Notes under the pieces: model-generated
What the model was told of the DNA's origin: nothing
Database searches by the model: none
What the model saw: only the letters and a program-made list of their open reading frames with translations
In this document: piece by piece, positions 54,781 through 64,000 of the stretch
Numbering within the stretch: position 1 is the first letter of the stretch
Layout of the letters: each line of letters begins with the position of its first letter
Translations under genes and position numbers: made by a program
Source of the DNA: Pseudarthrobacter raffinosi
Lineage (GTDB): Bacteria; Actinomycetota; Actinomycetes; Actinomycetales; Micrococcaceae
Direction: 5' to 3'
Assembly: GCF_023913735.1 (NCBI RefSeq)
Contig: NZ_JAMXBH010000001.1
Location: 186,001 to 250,000, forward strand
Length of the DNA: 64,000 nucleotides

Positions 54781-56094
54781 TCAGCCCCGGTGCTCGAAAA
54801 CGTCCGGGATGCCGTCGCCGTCAGCATCATGCCGTTCCGCAAGTTCCACTGCGCGGTAATGCCGGTTCCGCAGCCGGAGCACCACGGTGGCGAGCAGGGC
54901 GGCAACCAGTGATCCGGTGAGGATGGCCACCTTCGCGTGGTCATCGTAGGCCGAGCCCGCACCGAAGCTCAGCTCGGCGATCAGCAGCGACACCGTGAAG
55001 CCCACTCCGGCCAACATCGCAAGGCCGGCAACATCGATCCAGGCCAGACCGTCGTCGAGCTTTGCCCTGGTGGTCTTAGTGATCAGGTAGGTAGTACCGA
55101 ACACGCCAATCGTTTTGCCGGCCACCAAGGCAGCCACAATTCCCACCGCCACGGGATCCGCCAGGGCCGATCGGAAGCCGTCGAGGCCGCCCACGGCAAC
55201 TCCGGCGGAAAAGAAGGCGAAGACCGGGACGGCGAAACCTGCCGAAAGCGGGCGGAGCCGGTGTTCCAGGGACTCAGCCATACCGGAACCCGCCTCACCG
55301 CGTTTCTGCGACGCCAGCACCGGCACGGCAAAAGCGAGCAGCACACCGGCCACCGTGGCGTGGATACCGGAAGCGTGCACGAGTCCCCAGGTGGCGGCGG
55401 CCAGCGGCAGCAACAGGTACCAGCTGCGGACCCTCCTCTGGACCAGCAGGGTAAACAGCCCCAGCGGAACCAGTGCCGCCAACAGGAAGAGCGGCTGCAG
55501 TCCGGACGAGTAGAAGAAGGCGATGATGCCGATGGCCAGCAGGTCATCCACTACGGCCAAGGTGAGCAGGAAGGTCCGGAGGGCCGCAGGCAGGTGGGTG
55601 TTTATGACGGCCAGCACGGCCAGGGCAAAGGCGATGTCGGTGGCTGTGGGAATGGCCCATCCCCGCAGGCTCTCGGCGTCCTGGCCCAGGTTCACCAGCG
55701 TGTAGATCAGGGCCGGAACTGCCACGCCGCCCACGGCCGCGGCCACCGGAACCACCGCCTTGGACACTTTGCGGAGTTCACCGGAGACAAACTCCCGCTT
55801 GAGTTCCAGGCCGGCCAGGAAGAAGAAGATGGCCAGGAGACCGTCCGACGCCCAAAGCCCCAGGGAGAGCCGGAGGTGCCAGGGCTCATAGCCGATTTTC
55901 AGGTCACGCAGCGCGAAGTAGCCCTCAGCCGCAGGCGAGTTGGCCCAGACGAGGGCCGCGGCTGTGGCCAGCAAAAGGAGGGCACCGCCGGCTGTTTCCA
56001 GCCTGAGGATCTCTGAGATCCGCAGGAATTCGGGGTAGCTTGAGCGGCTGAGGACTTTGGCAGCGAAGGCGGGGCGGGAAGGGCGCTTGGCCAT
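54781..56094 (-). CDS. nhaA: Na+/H+ antiporter NhaA
   Basis: 437 residues, about twelve helices. Family signatures: [18 protein letters not shown], the [15 protein letters not shown] segment with the ion-binding region ([20 protein letters not shown], the paired Asp), and [16 protein letters not shown]. Exports sodium in exchange for protons at alkaline pH. AGGAG lies upstream of the ATG at 56094. Monocistronic; 71 bp below the SCO4848 gene on the same strand. Confidence 0.96.
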   Translation of the reverse strand: MAKRPSRPAFAAKVLSRSSYPEFLRISEILRLETAGGALLLLATAAALVWANSPAAEGYFALRDLKIGYEPWHLRLSLGLWASDGLLAIFFFLAGLELKREFVSGELRKVSKAVVPVAAAVGGVAVPALIYTLVNLGQDAESLRGWAIPTATDIAFALAVLAVINTHLPAALRTFLLTLAVVDDLLAIGIIAFFYSSGLQPLFLLAALVPLGLFTLLVQRRVRSWYLLLPLAAATWGLVHASGIHATVAGVLLAFAVPVLASQKRGEAGSGMAESLEHRLRPLSAGFAVPVFAFFSAGVAVGGLDGFRSALADPVAVGIVAALVAGKTIGVFGTTYLITKTTRAKLDDGLAWIDVAGLAMLAGVGFTVSLLIAELSFGAGSAYDDHAKVAILTGSLVAALLATVVLRLRNRHYRAVELAERHDADGDGIPDVFEHRG

Positions 56095-56165
56095 GGGTGG
56101 CTCCTGGAATTAAGGGGTCGGCAAAACTGTTGCCGACCAGACTTCCCGGCGCACCTGTGTCCAGC

Positions 56166-56387
56166 CTACCCGAGCAGCCCCATAACCCCGATCACGGCAG
56201 TGGCGGCTCCCAGCACCATGGAGATGCTGACCAGCACCACGTGGACGGTGAGGAACTTTGTGGCCTTGCCGGCGGCGTCCCGCGCCCTGGGATCCTTCAT
56301 CACGCGGCGCAGGAACTGCGGCCAGATCACCAGGGACCAGAGGCCGGCGATAATCAGGACCAAGCCCGCAAACAGGGGGAGCTGCAT
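56166..56387 (-). CDS. SCO4848 family small membrane protein
   Basis: 73 residues, two helices (LPLFAGLVLIIAGLWSLVIW and VHVVLVSISMVLGAATAVIG) joined by a basic, Arg/Lys-rich loop. Conserved in actinobacteria without a known role. Starts 3 nt after the stop of the DUF2505 gene, so the two form an operon. Confidence 0.85.
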   Translation of the reverse strand: MQLPLFAGLVLIIAGLWSLVIWPQFLRRVMKDPRARDAAGKATKFLTVHVVLVSISMVLGAATAVIGVMGLLG

Positions 56388-56390
56388 GGC

Positions 56391-56888
56391 CTAGTGGCTT
56401 TCGAGCCAGGCCTGGGCCTGCTGTGACTGGATGTTCAGGGCCTTGGCCACCATGGGCTCAGCTGCCTCGGCGATCTTGCCGCCCAGGAACGGGACGGAGG
56501 AGGTCACGTTGCCTTCGAGTTCAATGCGCGTGCTGCCGCCCTCCGCGACGAGCCGCTGGACCGCGGTCACATCAAGAGGGGCGCCGGCGATCTTCAGCGT
56601 GATGTTGCTCTGGCGGGAACCGTCGGCCGCCGGGGCGTCCCAGTTCTCCACCTGCGTCACCGTGAGCTTTTCGCCCACGAACTTACGGGCGATCTCCGGC
56701 AGCCGGGTGGTGGGCAGCGTGCGGACCGAGGTGGTGCTGAATACTCCGTCAACGTCTCCGGCCACCTCGAAGGATTCAAGTGTGCCGCCAACGAATTGGC
56801 TCGTGTGCCGCTGGAAGTCCTCGTTGATAAAGACGGCAGCGACGCTGTCGACGGCGTGCGGAAGGGTAGTGGTTGCACTCAGTGCCAT
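56391..56888 (-). CDS. DUF2505 family protein
   Basis: 165 residues. START/SRPBCC-like fold predicted from the family; text such as NEDFQRHTSQFVGGTLESFE and the ending IAEAAEPMVAKALNIQSQ fits DUF2505. No catalytic residues known. The ATG at 56888 has GGAGGA just upstream. Operon with the SCO4848 gene. Confidence 0.84.
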   Translation of the reverse strand: MALSATTTLPHAVDSVAAVFINEDFQRHTSQFVGGTLESFEVAGDVDGVFSTTSVRTLPTTRLPEIARKFVGEKLTVTQVENWDAPAADGSRQSNITLKIAGAPLDVTAVQRLVAEGGSTRIELEGNVTSSVPFLGGKIAEAAEPMVAKALNIQSQQAQAWLESH

Positions 56889-56936
56889 GGGTCCTCCAGT
56901 GATGTGTAGGTCAGAACGCTTTTTGCTCCCCACATC

Positions 56937-58490
56937 CTACGGGGAGCCTTGCGTGTTGTTGGAACCGGCCTCCGCACTGTCGGCGCCGGCGATTTTCTGC
57001 GCCGCCGTGGTGATGTTCCGTGCCATCGCCGGAAAAATGAGGCTATGGAACGGCAGCACGGCAAGCCAGTAGAGCTTTCCGCTGAGGCCCTTGGGGAAGA
57101 AAATGGCCCGCTGCCGGTAGCGGCTGCCCGTCCCGTCAGGTTCTACGGACAGTTCAAGCCAAGCACGTCCGGGGGCGCGCATCTCCGCGCGGAGGCGCAA
57201 CAGTTTTCCGCGCTCAATCCGTTCCACGCGCCACCAGTCCACCACTTCGCCCGAGGCCAGGGTGCCTGGGTGCCTTCGTCCCCGCAGCAGGCCCGCGCCG
57301 CCGGTGAGCTTGTCCAGCCAGCCACGTACCCACCATGCCAGCGGCAGGGAATACCAGCCGTTCCGGCCGCCGATTCCTTCGATGATGGTCCACACGTCGG
57401 CGGGATCAACTTCGCCGTGGAAGGTCCGTTCATCCACGTAGACCGTGTGGCCTGCCCAGTCCGGATCGCTGGGCAGCGGATCGGCGTCGGCCCCGGCATT
57501 TGACCATGTGGTTTCCACCTGGCCGTCACGCTCCTTGCCCAGGGCGAGGGCAACGGCCCGCCGGTACGGGGTCAGGCCGCCCGCCGGCACCGGGATATGG
57601 GCGTCGATGTCGTGTTCGCGGGACACGGCATCGTGCTGCAGCGACTCGACGAGCGGGAGCGACATGGACAGCGGGATGGGCGTGGTCAGGGCCACCCACA
57701 CGCCGGCGAGCCTCGGGGCGGGAATGGGCAGAGCCAGCACCACCCGGTACGGCAGCCCGGCCTCGGCGGCGTATTCCTTCATCATGCCCGCGTAGCTCAG
57801 GACCTGCCGGCAGCCGATGTCGAAGGTGCGGTTGACGGGCCCGTCCAAGGATGCGGCGCCCACAAGGTAGTGCAGCACGTCCCGGACGGCGATTGCCTCG
57901 ATCTTGTTGCGCACCCAGCTCGGGGCCGGCATCAGCGGAAGCGCTTCGGACAGGTGGCGGATCATTTCGAAGGACGCGGACCCGGAACCGATCACCACCC
58001 CGGCCTGGAAGACCACCGCGTCCACGGTGCTGTCCAGGAACACCTTTCCCACGGCTTCCCGGGACCGCATGTGAGTGGACAGTTCCACGTTGGCCGGGTG
58101 CAGGCCGCCCAGGTAGACGATCTGGCCTACGCCGGCGGCGGCAGCGGCTCTGGCCGCCGTTTCCGCCATGGCCTTTTCCTTGGACTCGAAGCCGGCGCCG
58201 GAGGCCATGGAGTGGACGAGGTAGTAGAGCACGTCGACGCCGGCCAGCGCCTGCTCCAGGGCTCCGCCGTCGTCGAGACTGCTCTCGATGACCTCAACCT
58301 TGCCCAGCCACGGCACGCCGGCGATCTTTGCCGGTGTCCTGACCAGGACCTTGACGGTGTGCCCGGCCTCCAGCAGCCGGGGGACCAGGCGGCCTCCGAT
58401 GTAGCCGGTGGCGCCGGTCACCAGGACGGTTCGCGCCGTCCCCGCTGCCACCGTGGGTGGAGTGTCGCTCGGACTATTGCTATCGCTCAC
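56937..58490 (-). CDS. SDR/NAD(P)H-binding protein with DUF2867 domain
   Basis: 517 residues. The N-terminal Rossmann fold of the NmrA/atypical SDR kind (VLVTGATGYIGGRLVPRLLE, YYLVHSMASG, VYLGGLHP) lacks the usual YxxxK pair. The C-terminal ~170 residues are a DUF2867 domain (WWRVERIERGKLLRLRAEMR). Such two-domain proteins are common in actinobacteria; substrate unknown. The GTG at 58490 has GAGGAGC 5-6 nt upstream. Divergent from mfd. Confidence 0.88.
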   Translation of the reverse strand: MSDSNSPSDTPPTVAAGTARTVLVTGATGYIGGRLVPRLLEAGHTVKVLVRTPAKIAGVPWLGKVEVIESSLDDGGALEQALAGVDVLYYLVHSMASGAGFESKEKAMAETAARAAAAAGVGQIVYLGGLHPANVELSTHMRSREAVGKVFLDSTVDAVVFQAGVVIGSGSASFEMIRHLSEALPLMPAPSWVRNKIEAIAVRDVLHYLVGAASLDGPVNRTFDIGCRQVLSYAGMMKEYAAEAGLPYRVVLALPIPAPRLAGVWVALTTPIPLSMSLPLVESLQHDAVSREHDIDAHIPVPAGGLTPYRRAVALALGKERDGQVETTWSNAGADADPLPSDPDWAGHTVYVDERTFHGEVDPADVWTIIEGIGGRNGWYSLPLAWWVRGWLDKLTGGAGLLRGRRHPGTLASGEVVDWWRVERIERGKLLRLRAEMRAPGRAWLELSVEPDGTGSRYRQRAIFFPKGLSGKLYWLAVLPFHSLIFPAMARNITTAAQKIAGADSAEAGSNNTQGSP

Positions 58491-58645
58491 TGAAAGCTCC
58501 TCAGGCCAGGCGGGCGGAGGCGCGCAACAGGCGCGCTTCCTCAGCAAGCTTAGCAACGGGGTGCCCGGCGGGCCCCGGGGCAGGGGTAGGCTGGGATGAC
58601 CCGGGATTCGAAGTGAATTTCGGGCTTTCGTGTTGCCTGCGATCC

Positions 58646-58673
58646 CATGAACCCACAGGCATGAACCCACAGG
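58646..58673 (+). repeat. 14-bp tandem duplication at the mfd ribosome site
   Basis: CATGAACCCACAGG occurs twice in direct succession. The second copy runs into AGGAG, the mfd ribosome-binding site, 8 nt before the ATG. Confidence 0.8.
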
Positions 58674-58683
58674 AGTTTCCGCC

Positions 58684-61600
58684 ATGAGCCCCACTGGCCC
58701 GTCCCATCCTGGCCCGTCCAACGGTGGTCCCTCGCTGACCGGACTGCGCCGTGTCCTGGCAGAAGACCAGACGTTCGCGCGGGTCCAGGCGGAGGCGGCC
58801 AGGGGTTTTGACGTCCGGGGCCAGGACTACCAGATCAGCGCGCCGGCCGGACTCCGCGCCGTCCTGCTGGCGGAAATGGCAGATGGCCTGGACGCCGGCT
58901 CCGACGAAGGAACTCCCGACGGCGGGCTCCCTCCTGTGGTGCTGGCGGTCACCGCGACAGGACGCGAAGCAGAGGATCTGACAGCGGCCCTGCGCGCTTA
59001 CCTGCCGGCCGATTCAGTGGCCGAGTTCCCCAGTTGGGAAACCCTGCCGCACGAACGGCTCTCGCCCCGCTCGGACACGGTGGGCCGCCGGCTGTCCGTC
59101 CTGCGCCGCCTGGCGCACCCGGAAAGTTCGACGGCGGGCCGGCTGCGTGTGGTGGTGGCACCGGTGCGCGCGGTGGTCCAGCCGATCGTCGCCGGGCTGG
59201 GTGACCTGGTTCCGGTCACCCTGAAGGTGGGACAGGACATGCCGTTCTCCAGCGTGGTGCGGAGCCTTGCCGATGCCGCCTACGCACGCGTGGACATGGT
59301 CACCCGCCGTGGCGAGTTTGCCGTCCGCGGCGGCATCATCGATGTCTTCCCGCCCACCGAGGACCATCCCATCCGTGTGGAGTTCTTCGGCGACGAGGTG
59401 GACCAGATGCGCTGGTTCGCGGTGGCCGACCAGCGCTCGCTGTCGGCGCCCGGGGTGCACCACCCCGCCGAGCTCCACGCCCCGCCCTGCCGCGAAATCC
59501 TCATCACGCCGTCGGTGATGTCGCGCGCAGCCACCCTGAAGGCGCAGCTTCCCGCGGCCGCGGACATGCTGGAGAAGATCGCCGGCGGCATCGCGGTGGA
59601 AGGGATGGAATCCCTGGCCCCGGTGCTGGTGGACGCCATGGTCCCGTTCGTGGAGCAGCTGCCCGCCGGGTCCATCTCGGTGATTATTGAACCGGAAAAG
59701 GTCCGCCGGCGCGCACATGATCTTGCGGCCACCAACGAGGAGTTCCTGGAAGCAGCCTGGTCCACGGCCTCGGATGGCGGCACGGCTCCGCTGGACCTCA
59801 GTTCGCAGGCGTCGGCAGCGTTGCACTCAGCCAGCTTCCGTTCCCTGGCCGAAACGCGGAGCTTCTCGCTGGAGCACGAGGTGTCCTGGTGGTCCATCAC
59901 GTCGCTGGCCACTGACGAGGAGCTGCTGCCCGAGATTGACGTCCTGAACCTCCGCGCCCGGGAACCGCGCGGGTACCAGGGTGATGTGGCCGAGATGATG
60001 GACTTCATCGGCTCCCACGTCCGGGACCAGTGGCGGATCGTAGTGGCCACGGAGGGTCCCGGCCCGGCGCAGCGCCTGGCGGAACTTTTCCACGACGCCG
60101 ACATCCCCTGTGCCCGGGTGGACACGCTTGAGAAGGAGCCGCAGGCGGGCATCATCGAGGTGACCACTGCCGCCGTCGGACGCGGTTTTGTCCTGGACAG
60201 CCTCAAGCTGGGGCTGCTCACCGAAGCGGACCTGTTGGGACGGACGTCCGCAGGCTCCACCAAGGACATGCGGCGCATGCCGTCCAAGCGGCGGAACGCC
60301 GTGGACCCGTTGCAGCTGGTCAACGGCGATTCCGTGGTGCACGAACAGCACGGCATTGGCCGCTTCATCGAACTTATCCAGCGCAAGGTGGCCGGCGGCG
60401 GAGACGGCGTCCGCGAGTACCTGGTCCTGGAATACGCCCCGTCCAAGCGCGGCGCCCCCGGGGACCGCCTGTTTGTCCCGACCGACCAGCTGGACCAGGT
60501 GACCCGCTACGTTGGCGGCGATACCCCTGTGCTCAGCAAGATGGGCGGCTCCGACTGGGCCAGCACCAAGTCCAAGGCACGCAAGGCCGTCAAGGAGATC
60601 GCCGGCGAGCTCATCCGGCTGTACTCCGCGCGGATGGCCTCAAAGGGCCACGCGTTCGGACCGGACACCCCGTGGCAGCGTGAGCTGGAGGAGGCCTTCC
60701 CGTACGTGGAGACGCCGGACCAGCTGACCACCATCAATGAGGTCAAGGCGGACATGGAGCGCGAGATCCCCATGGACCGCCTGGTGTCCGGCGACGTGGG
60801 CTACGGCAAAACCGAGATCGCCGTCCGGGCCGCGTTCAAGGCGGTCCAGGACGGGAAGCAGGTGGCGATCCTGGTGCCCACCACCCTGCTCGCCCAGCAG
60901 CACTTCGAAACGTTCACCGAGCGCTTCTCCGGGTTCCCCCTGCGGGTCAAAGCCCTGTCGCGGTTCCAAGGGACCAAGGAAACCAAAGAGACCGTTGAGG
61001 GCGTCAAGAGCGGCTCCGTTGACGTCGTCATCGGCACCCACCGGCTGCTGTCGAAGGACTTCGCGTTCAAGGACCTGGGCCTGGTGATCGTGGACGAGGA
61101 GCAGCGCTTCGGTGTGGAGCACAAGGAAGCGCTGAAGAAGATGCGGACCAACGTGGACGTGCTGGCCATGAGCGCCACCCCGATTCCGCGGACCCTGGAG
61201 ATGTCGTTGACCGGCATCCGGGAAACCTCCACGCTGGCCACCCCGCCGGAGGAACGCCATCCCGTGCTGACATATGTGGGACCGTACACGGACAAGCAGA
61301 CCTCGGCGGCCATCCGGCGTGAGCTGATGCGCGAAGGCCAGATGTTCTTTGTGCACAACCGCGTGTCCACCATCGACCGGACGGCCGCGAAGATCCGTGA
61401 ACTGGTTCCGGAAGCACGTGTTGAGGTGGCGCACGGGCAGATGTCCGAGAGCCGGCTGGAGCAGATCATTGTGGACTTCTGGGAAAAGCGTTTCGATGTC
61501 CTGGTATGCACCACCATCATCGAGACCGGCCTGGACATCTCCAACGCCAACACCCTGATCGTGGACGGGGCGGACAAGTACGGCCTCTCCCAGCTGCACC

Positions 61601-62364
61601 AGCTCCGCGGGCGGGTGGGCCGCGGCCGTGAACGCGCCTATGCCTACTTCCTGTACCCGTCCGAGAAGCCCCTGGGCGAGGTGGCCCTGGAACGGCTCAA
61701 AGCCGTGGCCACCCACAACGAGCTTGGCGCCGGCATGCAGCTGGCCATGAAGGACCTCGAAATCCGCGGGGCGGGCAACCTGCTGGGCGGTGAGCAGTCC
61801 GGCCACATCCAGGGTGTTGGCTTCGACCTTTACATCCGCCTCGTGGGTGAGGCGGTGGCCGACTTCCGCGGGGATGCCGAGGAAAAGGCCGCCGAAATGA
61901 AGATCGAGCTGCCGGTCAACGCCCACCTCCCGCACGATTATGTGCCGGGGGAGCGGCTCCGCCTGGAGGCCTACCGGAAGCTGGCCTCCGCGGTGACGTA
62001 CGAGGCCATCGAAGAGGTCCTGGCCGAGCTTGTGGACCGCTACGGCGAGCCGCCGCTGCCGGTCCAGAACCTCATCGCCGTGGCCCGCTTCCGGGTGGGG
62101 GCCCGCGAAGCCGGCCTGTCCGACGTCGCGCTGCAGGGAAACTTCATCAAGTTCTCGCCGGCGCAGCTGCCGGAGTCGAAACTGATGCGGCTGACCCGGA
62201 TGTACCCGGGTTCCCAGTCCAAGCCGGCCTTGGACGCTGTGCTGATACCGAAGCCCAAGACGGCAAGGATCGGCGGCCGCGACCTGCAGGACGCCGAGAT
62301 CCTGGAGTGGGCCAACGGGGTTATCCGCAACATCTTCTCCGACGCGCCACTGGTGGTGAGTTAG
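58684..62364 (+). CDS. mfd: Transcription-repair coupling factor
   Basis: 1226 residues. Removes RNA polymerase stalled at lesions and recruits UvrA. Order: UvrB-like N-terminal module (to ~350), degenerate middle, RNA-polymerase-interacting CarD-type domain (VHEQHGIGRFIELIQRKVAG), RecG-like SF2 helicase with Walker A GDVGYGKTEIAVRAA (Lys709) and motif II DEEQRFG (Asp804), SATPIPRTLEMSLTGIRETS, then the TRCF C-terminal domain. Full length. AGGAG lies 8 nt upstream of the ATG. Confidence 0.97.
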   Translation: MSPTGPSHPGPSNGGPSLTGLRRVLAEDQTFARVQAEAARGFDVRGQDYQISAPAGLRAVLLAEMADGLDAGSDEGTPDGGLPPVVLAVTATGREAEDLTAALRAYLPADSVAEFPSWETLPHERLSPRSDTVGRRLSVLRRLAHPESSTAGRLRVVVAPVRAVVQPIVAGLGDLVPVTLKVGQDMPFSSVVRSLADAAYARVDMVTRRGEFAVRGGIIDVFPPTEDHPIRVEFFGDEVDQMRWFAVADQRSLSAPGVHHPAELHAPPCREILITPSVMSRAATLKAQLPAAADMLEKIAGGIAVEGMESLAPVLVDAMVPFVEQLPAGSISVIIEPEKVRRRAHDLAATNEEFLEAAWSTASDGGTAPLDLSSQASAALHSASFRSLAETRSFSLEHEVSWWSITSLATDEELLPEIDVLNLRAREPRGYQGDVAEMMDFIGSHVRDQWRIVVATEGPGPAQRLAELFHDADIPCARVDTLEKEPQAGIIEVTTAAVGRGFVLDSLKLGLLTEADLLGRTSAGSTKDMRRMPSKRRNAVDPLQLVNGDSVVHEQHGIGRFIELIQRKVAGGGDGVREYLVLEYAPSKRGAPGDRLFVPTDQLDQVTRYVGGDTPVLSKMGGSDWASTKSKARKAVKEIAGELIRLYSARMASKGHAFGPDTPWQRELEEAFPYVETPDQLTTINEVKADMEREIPMDRLVSGDVGYGKTEIAVRAAFKAVQDGKQVAILVPTTLLAQQHFETFTERFSGFPLRVKALSRFQGTKETKETVEGVKSGSVDVVIGTHRLLSKDFAFKDLGLVIVDEEQRFGVEHKEALKKMRTNVDVLAMSATPIPRTLEMSLTGIRETSTLATPPEERHPVLTYVGPYTDKQTSAAIRRELMREGQMFFVHNRVSTIDRTAAKIRELVPEARVEVAHGQMSESRLEQIIVDFWEKRFDVLVCTTIIETGLDISNANTLIVDGADKYGLSQLHQLRGRVGRGRERAYAYFLYPSEKPLGEVALERLKAVATHNELGAGMQLAMKDLEIRGAGNLLGGEQSGHIQGVGFDLYIRLVGEAVADFRGDAEEKAAEMKIELPVNAHLPHDYVPGERLRLEAYRKLASAVTYEAIEEVLAELVDRYGEPPLPVQNLIAVARFRVGAREAGLSDVALQGNFIKFSPAQLPESKLMRLTRMYPGSQSKPALDAVLIPKPKTARIGGRDLQDAEILEWANGVIRNIFSDAPLVVS

Positions 62365-62370
62365 AGCTTG

Positions 62371-63192
62371 ATGGGAGGACATCACGCCGCGTCGGGGGCC
62401 GCGGCGTGGGTAGCTATTGCCTCAACGGGGCCGTACACGCTGGGCTGGTATCCGCTGGACGCCACGGGAATCCTCATCGGCGGGATGGCGACGGCGGGGA
62501 CAGCGCTCGTGTGCGACTGGGACCACCGCCACAGCACCGTGGCCAACTCGCTGCCGCCGCTGTCCAACCTGATCGCCGTGGGTATTGAGAACGCCAGCGG
62601 CGGGCACCGGCAAGGCACCCACTCGGTGCTCGGTGCGGCGTTCTTCGTGCTGCTGGCCATGATGGCCGGGCAGTTCCAGCTGCAGACGGACTGGGGCCTG
62701 CTGTCCGTGGGTGCCGGCCTGCTGTGCATGTTCATGATCAACATTGCGGCCAAGGCGCTGAAGCTGTTTCCCAAGTCGGGATTTATCAGCAACTGGATCT
62801 TTGCCCTGGCCATGGCCGGACTGGTGACCTGGTTCGCGCCGGAGCAGTGGACCTGGCTGCCTGTGTCGATGCTGAGCGGGGTAGTGGTCCACATAGTGGG
62901 GGACATGATCACCACCGGGGGCGTGCCGCTGCTCTGGCCGATCGTCATCAAGCCACCAAAGTTCCTCCGGAAGCTGCCGGTGCTCAACGACGTCTGGAAA
63001 GCCAACGGCGCCTTTTCCCTGCCGCTGCTGGGCAGCGCAGGTTCCCGGCGCGAGTGGCTGGTGCTGATCCCGGTCAGCGCCTACGCGATGGTGGGCATGT
63101 GCGTCGCGGCCTGGTCGTTGGCGAAAACACATTTCCCAGCCGCCATGGCGATCGGAAATACCGCGGTCAGCCGGCTGCTTGGCGCGGGCTGA
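62371..63192 (+). CDS. Membrane-bound metal-dependent hydrolase-like protein (YdjM/DUF457)
   Basis: 273 residues. MGGHHAASGAAAWVA at the start, CDWDHRHSTVANSLPPLS and GGHRQGTHSVLGA carry the conserved His/Asp residues of the YdjM family; about six helices follow, with VVHIVGDMITTGGVPLLWPI as the second conserved block. Function unsettled. The ATG at 62371 follows the mfd stop by 6 nt; a TTG one codon earlier is also possible. Likely co-transcribed with mfd. Confidence 0.88.
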   Translation: MGGHHAASGAAAWVAIASTGPYTLGWYPLDATGILIGGMATAGTALVCDWDHRHSTVANSLPPLSNLIAVGIENASGGHRQGTHSVLGAAFFVLLAMMAGQFQLQTDWGLLSVGAGLLCMFMINIAAKALKLFPKSGFISNWIFALAMAGLVTWFAPEQWTWLPVSMLSGVVVHIVGDMITTGGVPLLWPIVIKPPKFLRKLPVLNDVWKANGAFSLPLLGSAGSRREWLVLIPVSAYAMVGMCVAAWSLAKTHFPAAMAIGNTAVSRLLGAG

Positions 63193-63236
63193 CGCGGCCG
63201 GTCCTCGAGCGGCCAGTATCCAGGCGTATGTGACTT

Positions 63237-63279
63237 AAAAGGCTGGGGCCCCGGAAATGATCCGGGGCCCCAGCCTTTT
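63237..63279. terminator. Perfect bidirectional terminator
   Basis: A 19-bp perfect stem starting AAAAGGCTGGGGCCCCGGA with loop AATGA and ending in TTTT on both strands. It separates the convergent hydrolase-like and small membrane protein genes. Confidence 0.9.
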
Positions 63280-63295
63280 GAGTTACCGAGGGTGC

Positions 63296-63541
63296 TTACT
63301 TGCCGCCGGCTGAATCGGAGCGACCGGTGATGGTCTGCGGGATCCAGAACGCCAGGAAAAACATGCCCAGGCAGGCGGCCATCGGCCACGGGTTGCCGAG
63401 CGTGAGGAAGGACAGGGAGTAGATGGAGCCCAGGAACAGCGCCATCATGGGTACAAACAGAAGGACGCTGCCCAGAAGGCTGTTCTCGTTCTGGGGGGTC
63501 TGTACCGTGGCGTTGCCGGACTCTGTGGTCTTGCTGGACAT
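63296..63541 (-). CDS. Small two-helix membrane protein
   Basis: 81 residues. A hydrophilic N-terminus (MSSKTTESGNATVQT) then two helices (LGSVLLFVPMMALFLGSIYS and PWPMAACLGMFFLAFWIPQT) and a short polar tail. The ATG at 63541 has GAGGAGG 5 nt upstream. I do not recognise a named family. It lies 52 bp downstream of deoC on the same strand and may be co-transcribed with it. Confidence 0.8.
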   Translation of the reverse strand: MSSKTTESGNATVQTPQNENSLLGSVLLFVPMMALFLGSIYSLSFLTLGNPWPMAACLGMFFLAFWIPQTITGRSDSAGGK

Positions 63542-63593
63542 TCGTTCCTCCTCGGCCCCGCGGGGCTCAAACTGTGGCGGCTCCGGGCCGGCG

Positions 63594-64000
63594 TCAGTAG
63601 CCGGATGAACCCTGTTCACCCTTGACGATGGCGATGCCGGAACTGGCACCAATACGTGTTGCACCTGCAGCAATCATAGCCTGCGCATCGGCCAGGGAAC
63701 GTACGCCGCCGGACGCCTTGACGCCGAGATCGGGGCCGACGGTGCGGCGCATCAGGGCGATGTCCTCGGCTGTGGCACCCCCGCCGTTGAACCCCGTGGA
63801 CGTCTTGACGAAGTCCGCCCCGGCTTCAACGGACGCCTGGCAGGCAAGAACCTTCTGGTCGTCGCTGAGCAATGCGGTTTCGATGATGACCTTCAGGATG
63901 GCCCCGCCCGCGTGGACCGCGTCCGCGACGGCGGAGATATCGTCCACCAGCGCACCTTTGTCACCGGCGCGGGCGGCCGCGATGTTGATGACCATGTCGA
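63594..64000 (-). CDS. deoC: Deoxyribose-phosphate aldolase (5' end outside window)
   Basis: The visible ~135 C-terminal residues cover the Schiff-base Lys in [20 protein letters not shown], the proton-relay region [18 protein letters not shown] and [11 protein letters not shown]. Cleaves 2-deoxyribose 5-phosphate to glyceraldehyde 3-phosphate and acetaldehyde in nucleoside catabolism. The frame is open through position 64000, so the first ~90 residues are missing. Confidence 0.95.
   Translation of the reverse strand, partial: DMVINIAAARAGDKGALVDDISAVADAVHAGGAILKVIIETALLSDDQKVLACQASVEAGADFVKTSTGFNGGGATAEDIALMRRTVGPDLGVKASGGVRSLADAQAMIAAGATRIGASSGIAIVKGEQGSSGY

Overview
The window is a high-GC actinobacterial chromosome segment. 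It most resembles the Arthrobacter/Pseudarthrobacter group (Micrococcaceae). The reasons are a WhiB regulator, an RpfB-type resuscitation factor, DUF3499, TIGR03089, TIGR01906 and SCO4848 family proteins, a protein O-mannosyltransferase, SufS/SufU iron-sulfur assembly, many GTG/TTG starts, and the gene order around whiB2-Trm112-ahcY. It is core chromosome: I see no prophage, insertion sequence or CRISPR array.

Layout. 1-9.3 kb: carbonic anhydrase, DUF4245, glpX, a decayed DUF559 pseudogene between palindromic repeats, a FemAB-like peptidyltransferase with manA, an LCP ligase, and purE/purK. 9.5-24 kb: envelope and regulation genes (gtrA, TIGR03089, whiB2, a very large membrane glycosyltransferase, DUF5719, a zincin-like protein, DUF3499, Trm112, ahcY, an L,D-transpeptidase, RDD and SpoIIM membrane proteins, TIGR01906). 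24-36 kb: a broken acyl-CoA ligase, protein mannosyltransferase, rsmI, gabD, the MoxR-DUF58-transglutaminase operon and tatD. 36-47 kb: rpfB, rsmA-ispE, an ABC-F ATPase, a repeat-rich gap, a TetR regulator, tRNA-Gln, glmU-prs, rplY and pth. 47-52.5 kb: two tandem, overlapping ~100 kDa LuxR-type ATPase regulators. 52.9-64 kb: sufS-sufU, nhaA, two small conserved proteins, an SDR/DUF2867 protein, mfd, a membrane hydrolase-like protein, a small membrane protein and the end of deoC.

How the genes fit together. Many serve the cell envelope: FemAB, ManA, LCP, GtrA, GT2, DUF5719, Ldt, PMT, GlmU and RpfB. The whiB2-GT2-DUF5719 unit is the most interesting little-described module. Its regulator has an elaborate control region: a perfect CRP-type site in class II geometry and a 22-bp palindrome over a second -10.

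Features that span genes. (1) Two related palindromic repeat families (cores CGCGAACTGGCAGCT and GGGGCTTAAGTGTCC) sit at gene 3' ends, and one supplies the same ARTDT-stop tail to two unrelated proteins. (2) At least eight genes have a TAnnnT box 6-7 nt before the start codon, which suggests leaderless mRNAs. (3) Two downstream genes of tight pairs (GT2 and the second LuxR ATPase) have no canonical start codon where the conserved protein must begin. (4) A structured, switch-like leader precedes rplY.

All family names are from recognition of motifs and sequences by eye. No database search was run. -35 boxes are weak throughout, so promoter calls are inferences.
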